NCBI RefSeq assembly: GCF_000485595.1
Contig: NW_014577189.1
Coordinates: forward strand, 332,838-355,337
Reading direction: 5' to 3'
From: Priapulus caudatus
Taxonomy: Eukaryota; Priapulida; Priapulimorpha; Priapulimorphida; Priapulidae
DNA length: 22,500 bases
In this document: positions 1 through 9,212 of the stretch, one piece after another
Position numbering within the stretch: position 1 is the stretch's first letter
Layout of the letters: each line of letters starts with the position of its first letter
The notes under the pieces: generated by a model
Seen by the model: only the letters and a program-made list of their open reading frames with translations
Databases searched by the model: none
Told to the model about the DNA's origin: nothing
Program-made: the position numbers and the translations under genes

Positions 1-139
1 ACTAAAAACATTACCTCAGTCCCAAAAACTCCCAAAATAACGTTCCAAACAACAGTAAAGTATTGTTTAAATTATGTCATCTACTACTGGGGTTTATACA
101 ATGACGCTGTTGAATTGCTAAGCGTATAGCCCCTGCCAT

Positions 140-271
140 CTATAGGAGAACATAGTAAACGTTCAAAATTTTTATTTTTATTTTTTTTTGCCACGAGTAT
201 ACTCGTCTTTCGCGGCCGTGCGTTTTGCAGGTTCAAACGAGTATACTCGTGTTTCGCGTTGAACGTGTTAA
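140..271 (-). mobile_element. Candidate piggyBac-like element terminus
   Basis: Two copies of the perfect 14-bp palindrome ACGAGTATACTCGT lie at 193-206 and 237-250. Each is followed, after one variable base, by TTTCGCG, so the repeated block is about 22 bp with a 44-bp period. The block ends at TTAA (268-271), the target duplicated by piggyBac-family transposons. Read on the minus strand from TTAA inward, it has the look of a piggyBac-like or derived MITE end: a short GC-rich tip, then repeated subterminal palindromes. No transposase-like reading frame is visible, and the other end is not in the window or lies left of base 1. The inner boundary (140) is arbitrary. The family assignment is from memory of such ends, not from a search. 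Confidence 0.4.
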
Positions 272-797
272 TGGTCGACATACCTATTCACGTGATGATC
301 GTACATATCATGTCGATTAGTTTACGAGTGGCCGAGCATGCCTACGGAAATGTGCTTAGTTAATATAGCTAAGTGATCTTGTCAGGTAATGTTATGAATT
401 TTTTACAGAGATGGCCAAGTCGTGGTGATTAATTGTGCCTGTTACTTCATGTCAAGCGTAGCTGTGGATCGTTCACTATTATTTGAACAATATTACAAGC
501 CCGTAAACCCTATGCGAGTGTGATGGCATCAACAGCTGCCATACCCTTTTAGAATAACAAACAAAATCTCGATTCAGGCTATCCTTTCAATTCGGGAAAA
601 ACAACATTAAATTTTGTACACGAGAGAGGGTATTGTGATAAAGTGTGCGTTCTGTATGCTCGTTAATGACCCTTAGAGAGGAACAAAGGTATAATCATCA
701 TGTCGTTCCATCTCGTAATTTTGTCGTAGGGCTCAGGTTGTGTGTAGGATGGATGTCTCATCGAAGTTTCACATCTTTGCCATTACTCCTTCACTAG
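272..797. other. No supported feature
   Basis: Unique-looking, moderately A+T-rich sequence. All frames are interrupted, and no convincing splice-bounded exon, RNA gene or repeat was seen. It ends in the pyrimidine-rich stretch (about 770-797) that forms the acceptor of the candidate exon at 798. Confidence 0.5.
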
Positions 798-886
798 GTT
801 ATCAGTGATATATGAGAGGTTTGATGAGGCCAAGAAAGCAGGCAAGATGGTGCATCCAGGCTCGGCTGTCGGCTCAACAGAAGACA
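798..886 (+). CDS. Candidate internal coding exon, unknown protein
   Basis: A good 3' splice site (pyrimidine-rich run, then CACTAG at 792-797) and a consensus donor GTAAGT (887-892) bound an 89-bp segment. Only one frame is sensible: one base, 29 codons from 799, then one base, so it would sit between a phase 2 and a phase 1 intron. The peptide contains YERFDEAKKAGKM followed by VHPGSAVGSTED. It is charged, helix-like and unlike the surrounding noise. No upstream partner exon with a matching donor was found in 1-797, so the gene would begin left of the window or across a longer intron. I do not recognise the family. Chance co-occurrence of splice motifs in non-coding DNA remains possible. 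Confidence 0.33.
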
Positions 887-942
887 GTAAGTGCACGTTT
901 TTATGTAGTCCCTTATGTCTCGTTTGTATGTACTCCTCTCAG

Positions 943-1070
943 CTACACTGCATCGAGTGGATGGATTATGGTGGTTTTACGGATTGTCATGCGTCTGGCT
1001 TTCTATGATATATGCTGACAAGCAAGCATTAAAAATTGGTCAGTGTTTGCGGAACGACAGAAAAGCAGAA
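943..1070 (+). CDS. Candidate coding exon following 798-886
   Basis: A strong acceptor (pyrimidine run ending CTCTCAG at 936-942) and a GTAAGT donor at 1071-1076 bound 128 bp. The frame is open and phase-compatible with the exon ending at 886: two bases complete the split codon, then 42 codons, leaving a phase 0 donor. The intervening intron would be only 56 bp. The peptide starts TLHRVDGLWWFYGL, continues with a hydrophobic patch and ends with KIGQCLRNDRKAE. After it, the next acceptor (CTAG at 1146-1149) gives a short terminal reading FVILFSYNFMY and a stop at 1183-1185. The competing model skips this exon and joins 886 to 1186. Neither has homology support here. Confidence 0.25.
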
Positions 1071-1185
1071 GTAAGTAGAAATGCTTAGGCACTACTTTGT
1101 AGAGAATTGAAGGAACCCCAATTTAACCATTTTGTGCTTTGAATTCTAGTTTGTAATCCTATTTAGTTATAATTTCATGTACTAG

Positions 1186-1331
1186 GTGGCAGCACCAACA
1201 TACTTTTAGACGCACGAAAGCTACCATTCGATCAATTCAAGTTAGCTCGTTATGGGCGAGTCATGCTTAGTTTGACTATTAATTGTGCGCCTTTGGGTTT
1301 TAAAATGATGCAGATTTTTATCACTGAGTAG
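1186..1331 (+). CDS. Candidate terminal coding exon, unknown protein
   Basis: After an acceptor ending ACTAG (1181-1185), a frame starting with two bases and then codon 1188 stays open for 47 codons to a TAG at 1329-1331. It joins in phase with the donor at 886 (split codon AGT, Ser). The peptide includes STNILLDARKLPFDQFKLAR, which is protein-like in composition. No AATAAA follows closely, and the pyrimidine tract of the acceptor is weak. It would be an alternative or successor to the exon at 943-1070. Function unknown. Confidence 0.22.
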
Positions 1332-1404
1332 GTTTCTCTAATTTTGAAATATCGCTCGATGTAATGTAATGTAAATAATACTAAATATCACTGTAAGCAG
1401 ATAT

Positions 1405-1489
1405 GGCTAGCATTTTGTGGCTAGCATTTGGCTAGCATATGGCTAGAATATGGCTAGAATATGGCTAGAATATGGCTAGCATTTTGTGG
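1405..1489 (+). repeat. 11-bp GGCTAG-centred tandem repeat
   Basis: Seven GGCTAG cores begin at 1405, 1419, 1430, 1441, 1452, 1463 and 1474. The last six are spaced exactly 11 bp. The middle units read GGCTAGAATAT. The array is bracketed by two identical 16-mers, GGCTAGCATTTTGTGG, at 1405-1420 and 1474-1489. Confidence 0.85.
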
Positions 1490-1642
1490 GGCATGCGTGA
1501 GACATCATGTAATATATTTTTCGAATTTTTTTGAAGCCAGGTAAATACGATAGCGCAGTTATGTTATTATTGATTGTAACTTGATATCAGTGCTGTGCAA
1601 GGAGTGAAATCGTTTGGACGAGAAACCTGAGAGGCCATTGAT

Positions 1643-1927
1643 TCATATACCATATGCCTCGTTAATAGGAATTGACACCAGGTGGCAGTGGGAGCTGAAA
1701 TACACAGATCTAATGTGCAGTGGTAATTGCAGCCTTGGTCTGCCGCCATTACGGGTTTTTTGTGTTAAACTATTTGACCTAAGAATCAGCAATGCATGAT
1801 ATTGAGCAGATTGCTCAGTCATGGAGAGGAGTTTATCTAGCCAATCCTGAATCATTGTTTCACTCTGTGATGACCATTCTGTGGCTTCTCTAAACAAGTG
1901 TTCTATTGAATATTGCCATACATTCAT
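1643..1927 (-). CDS. Candidate minus-strand coding fragment, unknown
   Basis: A 94-codon minus-strand frame starts at a true ATG (1927-1925). Its first half is strikingly protein-like and helix-forming, for example WQYSIEHLFREATEWSS and later MIQDWLDKLLSMTEQSAQY. After an AG|GTCA at about residue 51 the character changes to a basic, less regular tail, so the real exon may end near there. A TGA lies directly upstream of the ATG. Beyond that begins the dispersed repeat at about 1931-2290, so the frame may be a coding exon truncated by the insertion rather than a true start. I do not recognise the family, and chance cannot be excluded for under 100 codons. Confidence 0.3.
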   Translation of the reverse strand: MNVWQYSIEHLFREATEWSSQSETMIQDWLDKLLSMTEQSAQYHALLILRSNSLTQKTRNGGRPRLQLPLHIRSVYFSSHCHLVSIPINEAYGI

Positions 1928-1930
1928 AAT

Positions 1931-2290
1931 TTTTAGCTCACCTTGACATCGTCAAGATGAGCTATTGCCATGGGTCGTCGTCCGTCCGTCTGTCCGTCCT
2001 TCCGTCAACATTTGGCTACAGTCAACGATAACTCAGGAACCGTTTGACCCACATGTTTGAAATTGGGTATAGTTGTTACTGCTATGAGAGAGGTTTGAAC
2101 GTCCTATTTTTGAGCACGCCAGTCGACGTACTTTCGAGCCACGGGAATTTTTGGGCAAAAATGGAAATTGCCATTAGTCAGTTCAGGTTCAACGGATTTT
2201 GCTCATTTTTGGTATGTGAATGAATAAGGGCCAAAGGTTTTGATATTTAAAAAAATTATGCAAATTAGGTAGGTTTTTGCAATTATATAG
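1931..2290 (+). repeat. Dispersed repeat with AGCTCACC-type hairpin
   Basis: The left edge carries a hairpin: arm 1935-1947 and arm 1951-1963 pair over 13 positions with one mismatch around a 3-nt loop. It is followed by GAGCTATTGCCATGGG and a TCCG-rich run at about 1976-2004. The stretch around 2022-2072 (ACGATAACTCAGGAACCG, then TTTGACCCACATG) has the wording of an interspersed repeat I associate with lophotrochozoan genomes. It has no coding capacity. The right boundary near 2290 is a guess, and the family assignment is from memory only. Confidence 0.5.
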
Positions 2291-2299
2291 CATATTATA

Positions 2300-3957
2300 T
2301 AGACACGCAGATAACAGTCTGTGGTGTCACTTTCGTCTGGTTCGTTTTACAAGATTTTATTGACAATATCTTTAATGCAAAATTGGTATTTCCTCTCCAC
2401 CCTGCCGATAAAACGTCTATATTAGAGTAAAGAACAAAACATGTCGGAACGCAGCATAACCTATTTATTTTGAACGCCATCGCTAAGAAGCATCAGAGCA
2501 GGTATCTACCGTCACAAATTGTGATTCATTTTGGTTTATAAATTATTATTGCGATATACAGATAGCAACCGTGTGCTACCGCCTAGAAAAACTCATACGA
2601 AGTAAACACTTCCATGCAACCAATTAACCTTTGACAAAAGTTGTGTTATGGGCAGGGAAACGCCATTGTCACGTGGTATATAGCAGCTACGTGGAATAAG
2701 CGTATCCTCTCAATCTTACACGTTACACATCGGGAGCTCCGCTTTTAGGCAGTGCCTAAATCTGAATATTATAAAAACGTTAAATGGCGATCATTTAGGT
2801 GTAACGCCATCACTCGCCCACATCTCAGACTTTCACATCTCAAACATTTATTTTCACATAAAAAATCCCACATAATTATCAAGAGTATATAATGGGAGTT
2901 CTCCCATATATACTCTTCGTTTCCATAATGTACGTCGATGGTTGGTCAATTAAAACTGACTTCTTCTCACTCACTAATTTCTGTCCTTTTTTGTGGTAAG
3001 CTACAGTGTCATTGACACTTTCATTTCTAGAATCATTATCACATGACCTGCCAGCATGCCTGCCACCTGACTGGCTTTAAAGGTTTGATAGCTTTACTGG
3101 AAATTTTGATAAGTTTGTGAAGAATTCCTGTAAAATCATCTATTACCGCAGAAGGTTTGTTTTTTGGCGCAGGGTGATTTTTGGTTCAGAAGTGGATGTT
3201 ACAAAGATCTGTTTTAGTTTATGGTCTGATGCCCACTATGAATAACATGTTAGTTTCGAATCTGCGAATCCCTGCCTGTTAATTATCATGGTACAGAACG
3301 ATCCTTTCAGTCTCAGCACAACATGACAGAAGCGGAGCAAAATTAACTATCCACACCTCGTGCCTGGAATGTCTGTTGGTGTTGAACCATCATTCCCCCA
3401 CACACGCACACAGCACGTCTACAAAATGTGGCGAGCATATTTTTTCCGAAATCGAGCTTCAGAGAAGAGGTTTCACATGAGATAATAAGAAGCTACTGTT
3501 ACTTGCCCCGGCCACACTACAGGAATGTTGGGAGATTGCAGTGTTTCGTCGCATCTGTCACTTGTTAGGCGCAGCGGGAGCGCGTCATAGCTGCGTGCTA
3601 ACGTAATTCGCAGAACTCTGTAACCAGGTTTATGGTCCTGGTCGCAGGCTGTAAAATGTTCGTTAACAAGCCGCTTCGAAATGAAGAATTTCATATTGAC
3701 AGAAATTTTGCCGAGTCTCGTCCCCACGTGGCGGAACTTAGTAATGGTCAAGTTAATTATCACACCATGTTGGTGGCTAACACCATGAGATATTTTTTCC
3801 ATATTTGTGATTTTCGGGTTAAGGGGGAATTTTATGTGATAAGCGAGCGTGCACATGGTTGTTGATTCCTACTTCTAGGATGTTGTGGTTTATATATTAT
3901 GGTCTCTAGCTGAGTGTAATAATAATTACAATTAGTCAGCCATCCTTCCTTGCCTGT
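2300..3957. other. Non-coding, little recognisable
   Basis: Contains the hairpin at 2881-2917 (listed separately) and a small perfect inverted repeat AGTGTCA-T-TGACACT at 3005-3019. At 3473-3865 both strands have overlapping open frames of 77 to 127 codons. Neither has a recognisable domain or clean splice sites, so I do not call a gene. Confidence 0.45.
2881..2917. repeat. Near-perfect hairpin with 2-nt loop
   Basis: AAGAGTATATAATGGGAG (2881-2898) pairs with CTCCCATATATACTCTT (2901-2917). There is one unpaired base in the left arm and a TT loop. No flanking target duplication or Helitron-type CTRR end was seen. Confidence 0.8.
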
Positions 3958-3967
3958 ATGACGTCAT
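3958..3967. promoter_or_regulatory. Perfect CRE palindrome ATGACGTCAT
   Basis: A 10-bp palindrome containing the full cAMP-response element TGACGTCA, the consensus for CREB/ATF dimers. There is no recognisable promoter next to it, so function is only suggested by the match. Confidence 0.35.
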
Positions 3968-4165
3968 CATATATTTGTGCATCGTGTTTATGATTAAGTT
4001 CGGTTATGATGGAAGGGAAAAGGCTTTCCAGATTACAGCGGCTTGCCTTTGAAGTTTGTCTAATTCGAGATGAACGCAACGTGTGAGTCTGGAGTGTTTG
4101 TTTTCTCTTCGGATATAGAGATTATTGATCAAGGGAGAAGTAAATAGCATTTCTATGCGTACAGC

Positions 4166-4215
4166 GGTGCATGTTTGTGTTGCGCATACACAACGGTACA
4201 TGTTTGTGTTGCTCA
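4166..4215 (+). repeat. Short direct repeat, 29-bp period
   Basis: GGTGCATGTTTGTGTTGC at 4166-4183 recurs as GGTACATGTTTGTGTTGC at 4195-4212, a one-base difference. It is a small tandem duplication without other features. Confidence 0.7.
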
Positions 4216-4366
4216 GGTGCGTGAGTGGCTTAGCATGACAACATAGCAGGCAAAGGGGCGGCGCAGTTGGCTATGAAACTGTGTCATTGTTTGTTCTTTT
4301 CCTTACAGGAAATCCTCTAGTAGTTGCTGGTATCTTTAGTATCGTTCGTTCAACAAATGGCATTAT

Positions 4367-4374
4367 TATTATCA

Positions 4375-4407
<33 letters not shown>

Positions 4408-4475
4408 GCGTCGCCGTCGCCGTCATCGTCCGTCGTTCGTCGATCGTCGCGTCGTCGTCGTCGTCGTCGTCAATC
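4367..4475 (+). repeat. (GTC)n trinucleotide array, interrupted
   Basis: After ATTATTATTATC, a run of about a dozen GTC units is followed by variants (GGC, GCC, ATC) and a second GTC run ending near 4472. On the + strand one frame reads as polyvaline, and on the minus strand as polyaspartate and polythreonine. These are repeat translations rather than genes. A good 3' splice-site sequence (CTTTTCCTTACAG) ends at 4308, just upstream. Confidence 0.85.
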
Positions 4476-4479
4476 GCTG

Positions 4480-5382
4480 TTAAATGTAACTTAGTGTGGT
4501 CCACTTGTAGCTGGTTTTTGAATCCCATGAAAACCAAACGCCTAATGCCAGTCTTCACTCATATAATAGAGCCAGGCTACAGCATCACGCACTGTGCAGC
4601 CCAGAATATCTGGAGCCTCCCGTGGCTTCGCTTCACACCATATTAGTTCCGTAGAGCTGTCCGGGGATCTCTAATTAGAAAATGTTCGCATTGGCGTTGA
4701 ACGTGGCGTCCCGTCGTCTCCTTGAAGAGGTTGGAAGCAATTAATCAAAGATGATAGTTAACTTGTTAGTTTACCGCTGGTAAGCCGCCGCGTGTATGAA
4801 GATTAGGCTGACCCGTTAATACCTGCTTGGTTGAATTAGGCATTTTTTCAGGCAGTTAGGCAGTAGGAACTTCAGTATAGTATTATACTCACTAGTCACT
4901 GCATGTGCTCGCGTGTTTACGATTATGTGAATCCTAATACCTCCATTCATCATCTCAGAAGCCTGTGTTTAACCTAGCCAGGAAGGACACTGGTCTTTGA
5001 TGGAAATAAACAGATACATGGGTAAAAAATGGCGTGTTTAACGGGGGGTTAGTAGCACCTTGTTGTTTGGTGGTCGCTCCCACAACATGCATGTATGTAC
5101 ACGCTGCGTGTTGGCAACCATGAGCTGCATCGGCCACACTGTCGTCTGCTTTCTCGGCTGCATTTGTTTCGCAGCTAGAACTTTCTGCGCGGTATCGATG
5201 TCGTCATATAAATGCCTTTCGCGCTGGCTTTATGATATCGCTGCTACCAGCCACGCTTCTCCCTCTACTTATAGCTTACTCATGCCCGAACAATTTATGC
5301 GCTGCTGTGTTGTGACTGATACTCTCCACCTTTTGCACGGGTATTGCTCTAATGAAGATTAAACGTTTATTGACGAATGAAT
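4480..5382. other. Non-coding, one uncertain frame
   Basis: No recognisable gene. A 100-codon + strand frame at 5060-5362 is Cys-rich and hydrophobic, and starts only at TTG. It could be an exon remnant but nothing supports it. An acceptor-like sequence ending TCTCAG near 4959 is followed by a short open run KPVFNLARKDTGL and a stop. It is too short to call. Confidence 0.4.
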
Positions 5383-6060
5383 CGAATCAATCACGATTTA
5401 TTTATAGAGGAGATATATCTCTATGCTCAAGGCAAAAAATTGCATGAAATTTCCAGCACCTAATTATGTTACCACAAAAAGTTTGAATTTTTATGTAAAA
5501 ATGGTATTTTGGATATTTCTCAATTACCAGAAAGAGTGAGGATACAAAATTTTCGCCACATGTCAAGCACAATATGTACCAAAATATTGCATCAGGATTT
5601 TTCTTTAAGTTTCATATTTACTGAGAAAAATAAAAAAAGCTGCCTACAATTCAAGTAGCACGTTTGAATTTAAAATTTTTGCGAATAAAGAGACATAACT
5701 CATAAAATACGGCACTTAATAACAATCCCTGACGCACTTTTTTACAGCAATATGTTACCATTAAAACGAGTGTAATATTAAATTATTCCGCGTTTCCGCG
5801 TAATCACAGAGAAATATACATTTATACATCGACTACTAAGTCAGAAATTGGAACGGAGAAATCAGCGTTTTTCTGACGTCAGCCGCGGCTCACTACACAT
5901 GTACGCGGGCAAGCAAAACGCTCTGACAGTTCACATGTACCGTTATATGGAGAAATGAGCATGTACACAGGTGGGACATAGTGTTAGCCATCGAATAAAG
6001 TTGAAAATGAAAAATCGGTAAAAATTCTCCTAAAACCTTGAGAGTATCCTTAACGGCGTG
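5383..6060. other. A+T-rich block, possible old repeat
   Basis: This block is clearly richer in A+T than both flanks and has stops in all frames. Its wording resembles decayed interspersed repeats. GAGATATATCTC, a 12-bp palindrome, lies near its left edge (about 5410-5421). Near its right side are the overlapping palindromes at 5873-5890 and three CATGTAC words (about 5897-5964). No terminal repeats or target duplication were identified. Confidence 0.35.
5873..5890. promoter_or_regulatory. Overlapping palindromes CTGACGTCAG and AGCCGCGGCT
   Basis: CTGACGTCAG (5873-5882) contains a full CRE, TGACGTCA. It shares two bases with a second perfect 10-bp palindrome, AGCCGCGGCT (5881-5890). Both sit in otherwise A+T-rich sequence. 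A regulatory role is inferred from the CRE match only. Confidence 0.3.
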
Positions 6061-8190
6061 GCAGCGATGTGGTCGTACAGGTTGTTGATGCCGTGCTTTG
6101 AAACCAATCGCAGCTTACTCCCTTGGTCCCTATAGTCGGCTTATCGGCCACACTCTTGGATTGCGCCCTGTTATAGTTTCACTTGGCCGAAGGAGTCCCA
6201 ATAGACGCGAATGGCGTATGGGTTTTACTAAGTTTAAACAAGCAGGCGACGGAGGGAAGTGGAACAGGCGTTGTTGTTGTGAAGATGCACTGGAATGTTT
6301 GGTGTGATAACACCGGACTCTCGTCGCTGCTATCCCATTGTCAGCTGGCTGCGATTCTTCAAGCGCTGTTGTACTCGGTTATATCTACTGGCGACCTTAG
6401 TATGCATAATAACTAGCTCACGAACAATTCTGTCACCGTAGCAGCGACTACATACTCGGAAACGCGTAAGCTTGACATTGACAATGTAGGTCGCAGCGTC
6501 AGTAAATCACCCGAAACAAAAGTGACTAATGAGAACTGTTTCGGTCATTTTTCTCGGTTGATTTGGGGCCAAGCGTGCAGATCCATATATTATCAATACA
6601 TTAGTGTCTACACTAAAACAGGAAGATGTTCTGTACAGTTCAACTCACCATCATTCTTCGGTTCCTCCTTGAGACGGAGCTGCTCCTGTGTTGGAGGGTG
6701 GTCGCAGGAGTTGCAGATGAGCTAACTCGTACTCTGTCTCCGCGATGCTACGTGTTGTCGTAATCATTATTTTCCCCTCGTGGTGCACGCTATTCGGTTG
6801 CGGCGGATCAGTTCGCAGAGAAGCGACATGCGGTCTGCTGCGAGTGACTCATGCTCAGCTGATGCCATCGTCGATCATTGGCGACGTCTAGCCGGTTGAA
6901 GACACGTGTGCGTCTCTCACTCACCGCTGGACGCAGGCTGTGTACTTCAATCTCTTTCATTCCCTCCCGTCGTTCTGGGTTTCATTCTCGCGGCCACGTG
7001 CGTTCATTCGTCTGTCACTCGTTCGCGTGGCTGCGCGTCCATCTATTAACGACCGACGCTCCGTGTGTCGCAGCCTCTGCTGGTTACGGCTGTCATCTAC
7101 ACGTGGTGGGCAGCTGCGCAGTGAGGGGGTCCTTCCACCGGAGAGGTTGCATGCCCTACATTGTTGTTTTGACTTTTGGTTATATGCGTCCATATGTCGG
7201 ACCGCGCGCGCGCGTAGATTCGTAGTTCGGTAGGTTTATTTCCGGAGAGTTGACCGATATCGCTCCGGTTTATGGTTGTGCAGAAATGAGCTGCATATAG
7301 CCGACGGCGGGGTGGGTAACATGGGGTAATGCCGGATTGCAAGGAGTAGATGGGCGTGTATGGCACATGGGGTGGTAGGGAAAGTACAGGGGTGAGGGTT
7401 TAGTGAAGCCTTGATCGGAAATGCCATATTATTATCGGTGGTGATTCGTTGATGCAGTTTAGTATGCAAAGAGGAAAGGGAAACGGAGAAAGCCGAAGGT
7501 CAATATGAAAGGGAAGGTCGGAGAATGATATGGCTGAAGGGGATGATGACCAGTGCATGGGTGGTGGACGAGGAAGGGGATGTGAAAGACGAGGAATGCT
7601 GTATGTGAGAAAGGGAGAGCGGGGATAGATGACAACGGTTGAACTGACATGAGAGCTGAGAGCTCCGCCGAATTTATCGTCACATCAAAGTTTTAGGCAA
7701 ACGAAACTACAAAGCAAGAGTTGAAATGAGACGAGAACCTGCCTTTTTTCTTGGCGTACGGTTAATGGGATGTCATTTGGAGGTCATTTCCACCACAAGT
7801 ATCGCGTTTGTCCATTTCTCACTACGAACGCGGGCTCTGAACTGCGAACAACGACTCCGAAGCAGTGATAAAGCAGATGCGATGCTGCGAAAACAAAGGT
7901 AGATGCCCAGGTAGATACTATTGTTGGGCCGCGCAACGTGACGTTACCCACGGGGCAACGACGTATCGTTCACCCATCAATCACCGGCGCAACGTTCCTG
8001 CAAACACTGATAGCAATTATAGCACGTATAACTAGTGTCCCTGCTAGAGGGATCGATCGTGCGCTGAGGCGTAGTACGGCGCGGGGTAATAGCTACTATT
8101 GTCCCGCAATTGTAGGCAATTAGCCAGGGCATCTCTAACAAGTATTATCGGTTGCTTTGCTGGGAAGGAAGGTAACCGAAAAATGACAGC
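6061..8190. other. No supported gene; CpG-rich 6740-7240
   Basis: 6740-7240 is richer in CpG, and two + strand frames and one minus frame stay open across it for 78 to 115 codons. All are compositionally random, and the overlap itself argues against coding. 7300-7640 is purine-rich. The CpG-rich part could be a promoter or an unmethylated island, but no transcription unit could be attached to it. Confidence 0.4.
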
Positions 8191-8262
8191 GAGTAAGTGA
8201 GCGAGTAAGTGAGCGAGTAAGTGAGCGAGTAAGTGAGAGAGTAAGTGAGCGAGTAAGGGAGT
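8191..8262 (+). repeat. 12-bp tandem repeat GAGTAAGTGAGC, six units
   Basis: Units start at 8191, 8203, 8215, 8227, 8239 and 8251. The first five keep GTAAGTGAG, and the sixth is degenerate (GAGTAAGGGAGT). The period is exactly 12 bp. Confidence 0.9.
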
Positions 8263-8384
8263 AATGTGCTAACTTGGGGAGCGGATCGAACCTCTGTTGA
8301 AGCGGTGAGTACTCTAGCTTGGCAACCAAAAGCGATAGATAGAGATAGAACACTATGCAGGCATATGCTAACCTTCGCAGTGTA

Positions 8385-8520
8385 CGTTCGTTCGTGCGTG
8401 CGTGCATGCGTACTTGCGTACTGGCGTGTGTGTGCGTGCGTGCGTACTTGCGTGCTGGCGTGTGCGTGCATGAAGGTGCGCGTGTATGAGTGCCTGAGTA
8501 GGTGTGTGCGTGTTTTCGAG
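8385..8520 (+). repeat. Degenerate GCGT/GTGC-rich repeat
   Basis: Imperfect GTGCGTGC units. A longer block, GTGCGTACTTGCGT followed by GGCGTG, occurs twice about 45 bp apart (near 8400 and 8440), indicating a duplication within the microsatellite. Confidence 0.7.
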
Positions 8521-8689
8521 ATTTCGTGTGCTTGCGTCCGTGCAACCAAGATATTCAAGGGCGTGTGGGCAGGCAAGCGGCGGAGTCGCTGTATTAATTG
8601 TCAATTACGTGTTAAAACGCCGCCACTGTTATTACCTCCGCCGTCTCGCTGTTGTGTTACATCCGCAAACCAAATCAATCTCTCCCCCT

Positions 8690-8890
8690 GTCTGTATGTC
8701 TGTCTCTCTTTCTTTCTTTTTCTTTTTCTTTCTCTCTCTCTCTCTCTCTTTCGCTTCCTCTATCTCTTTCTTTCTCTCTTTCTCTCTTTCTCTCTCTCTC
8801 ACGGGCTCTCTGTCTGTCTCTCTCTCTCTTTCTTTCTCTCTGTCTGTCTGCTAATCTGTCTGTCTGTCTGAATGTCTCTCTCCCTCCATC
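8690..8890 (+). repeat. Pyrimidine-rich CT/TTTC/GTCT microsatellite
   Basis: Nearly pure pyrimidine sequence of (CT)n, (TTTC)n and (GTCT)n runs. The Ser/Leu/Phe-rich open frames across it come from the repeat and are not genes. Confidence 0.9.
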
Positions 8891-9028
8891 TTTCTTGATT
8901 TCGCTCCGTTTGCCATCATGGCAACTATTAAGCCGCGGTGTGTTAAATGCGAACCTCCGCCCAGCACCCAGTTACCAGCACGAGAGACGTAAACCCCGCT
9001 AGCTGCATCAGTGCAGCATACATATAAA

Positions 9029-9105
9029 TACACGAACGCACGCACGAACGCACGCACGCACGTACGCACGCACGCACATGCACACAACACGTACGCACGC
9101 GCACG

Positions 9106-9176
<71 letters not shown>

Positions 9177-9212
9177 CCACACACACCACTGCAACATATA
9201 TATATATATAAC
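9029..9212 (+). repeat. (ACGC)n then (CA)n then (TA)n compound microsatellite
   Basis: Degenerate ACGCACGC units lead into a long (CA)n ending near 9175, then a short (TA)n at about 9198-9210. From 9087 to 9175 the sequence is strictly alternating purine/pyrimidine. Confidence 0.92.

Noticed and set aside
228-245. GGTTCAAACG resembling a tRNA B box
   Set aside because: Lacks the closing CC, and no A box or cloverleaf can be drawn; it belongs to the palindromic repeat.
3473-3865. Overlapping open frames on both strands (127 and 77 codons)
   Set aside because: No domain, no clean splice sites, and the two strands compete. The minus frame has a true ATG but random-looking composition.
4271-4646. 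Polyvaline (+) and polyaspartate/polythreonine (-) proteins
   Set aside because: Direct translations of the GTC array; the flanks are not protein-like.
6878-7233. Two + strand frames and one - strand frame of 78 to 115 codons
   Set aside because: All occupy the same CpG-rich stretch, are Arg/Ser/Cys-rich without pattern, and have no splice sites that keep a frame open.
8191-9212. CRISPR-like regular spacing
   Set aside because: The repeats are contiguous microsatellites without unique spacers, in eukaryotic DNA.
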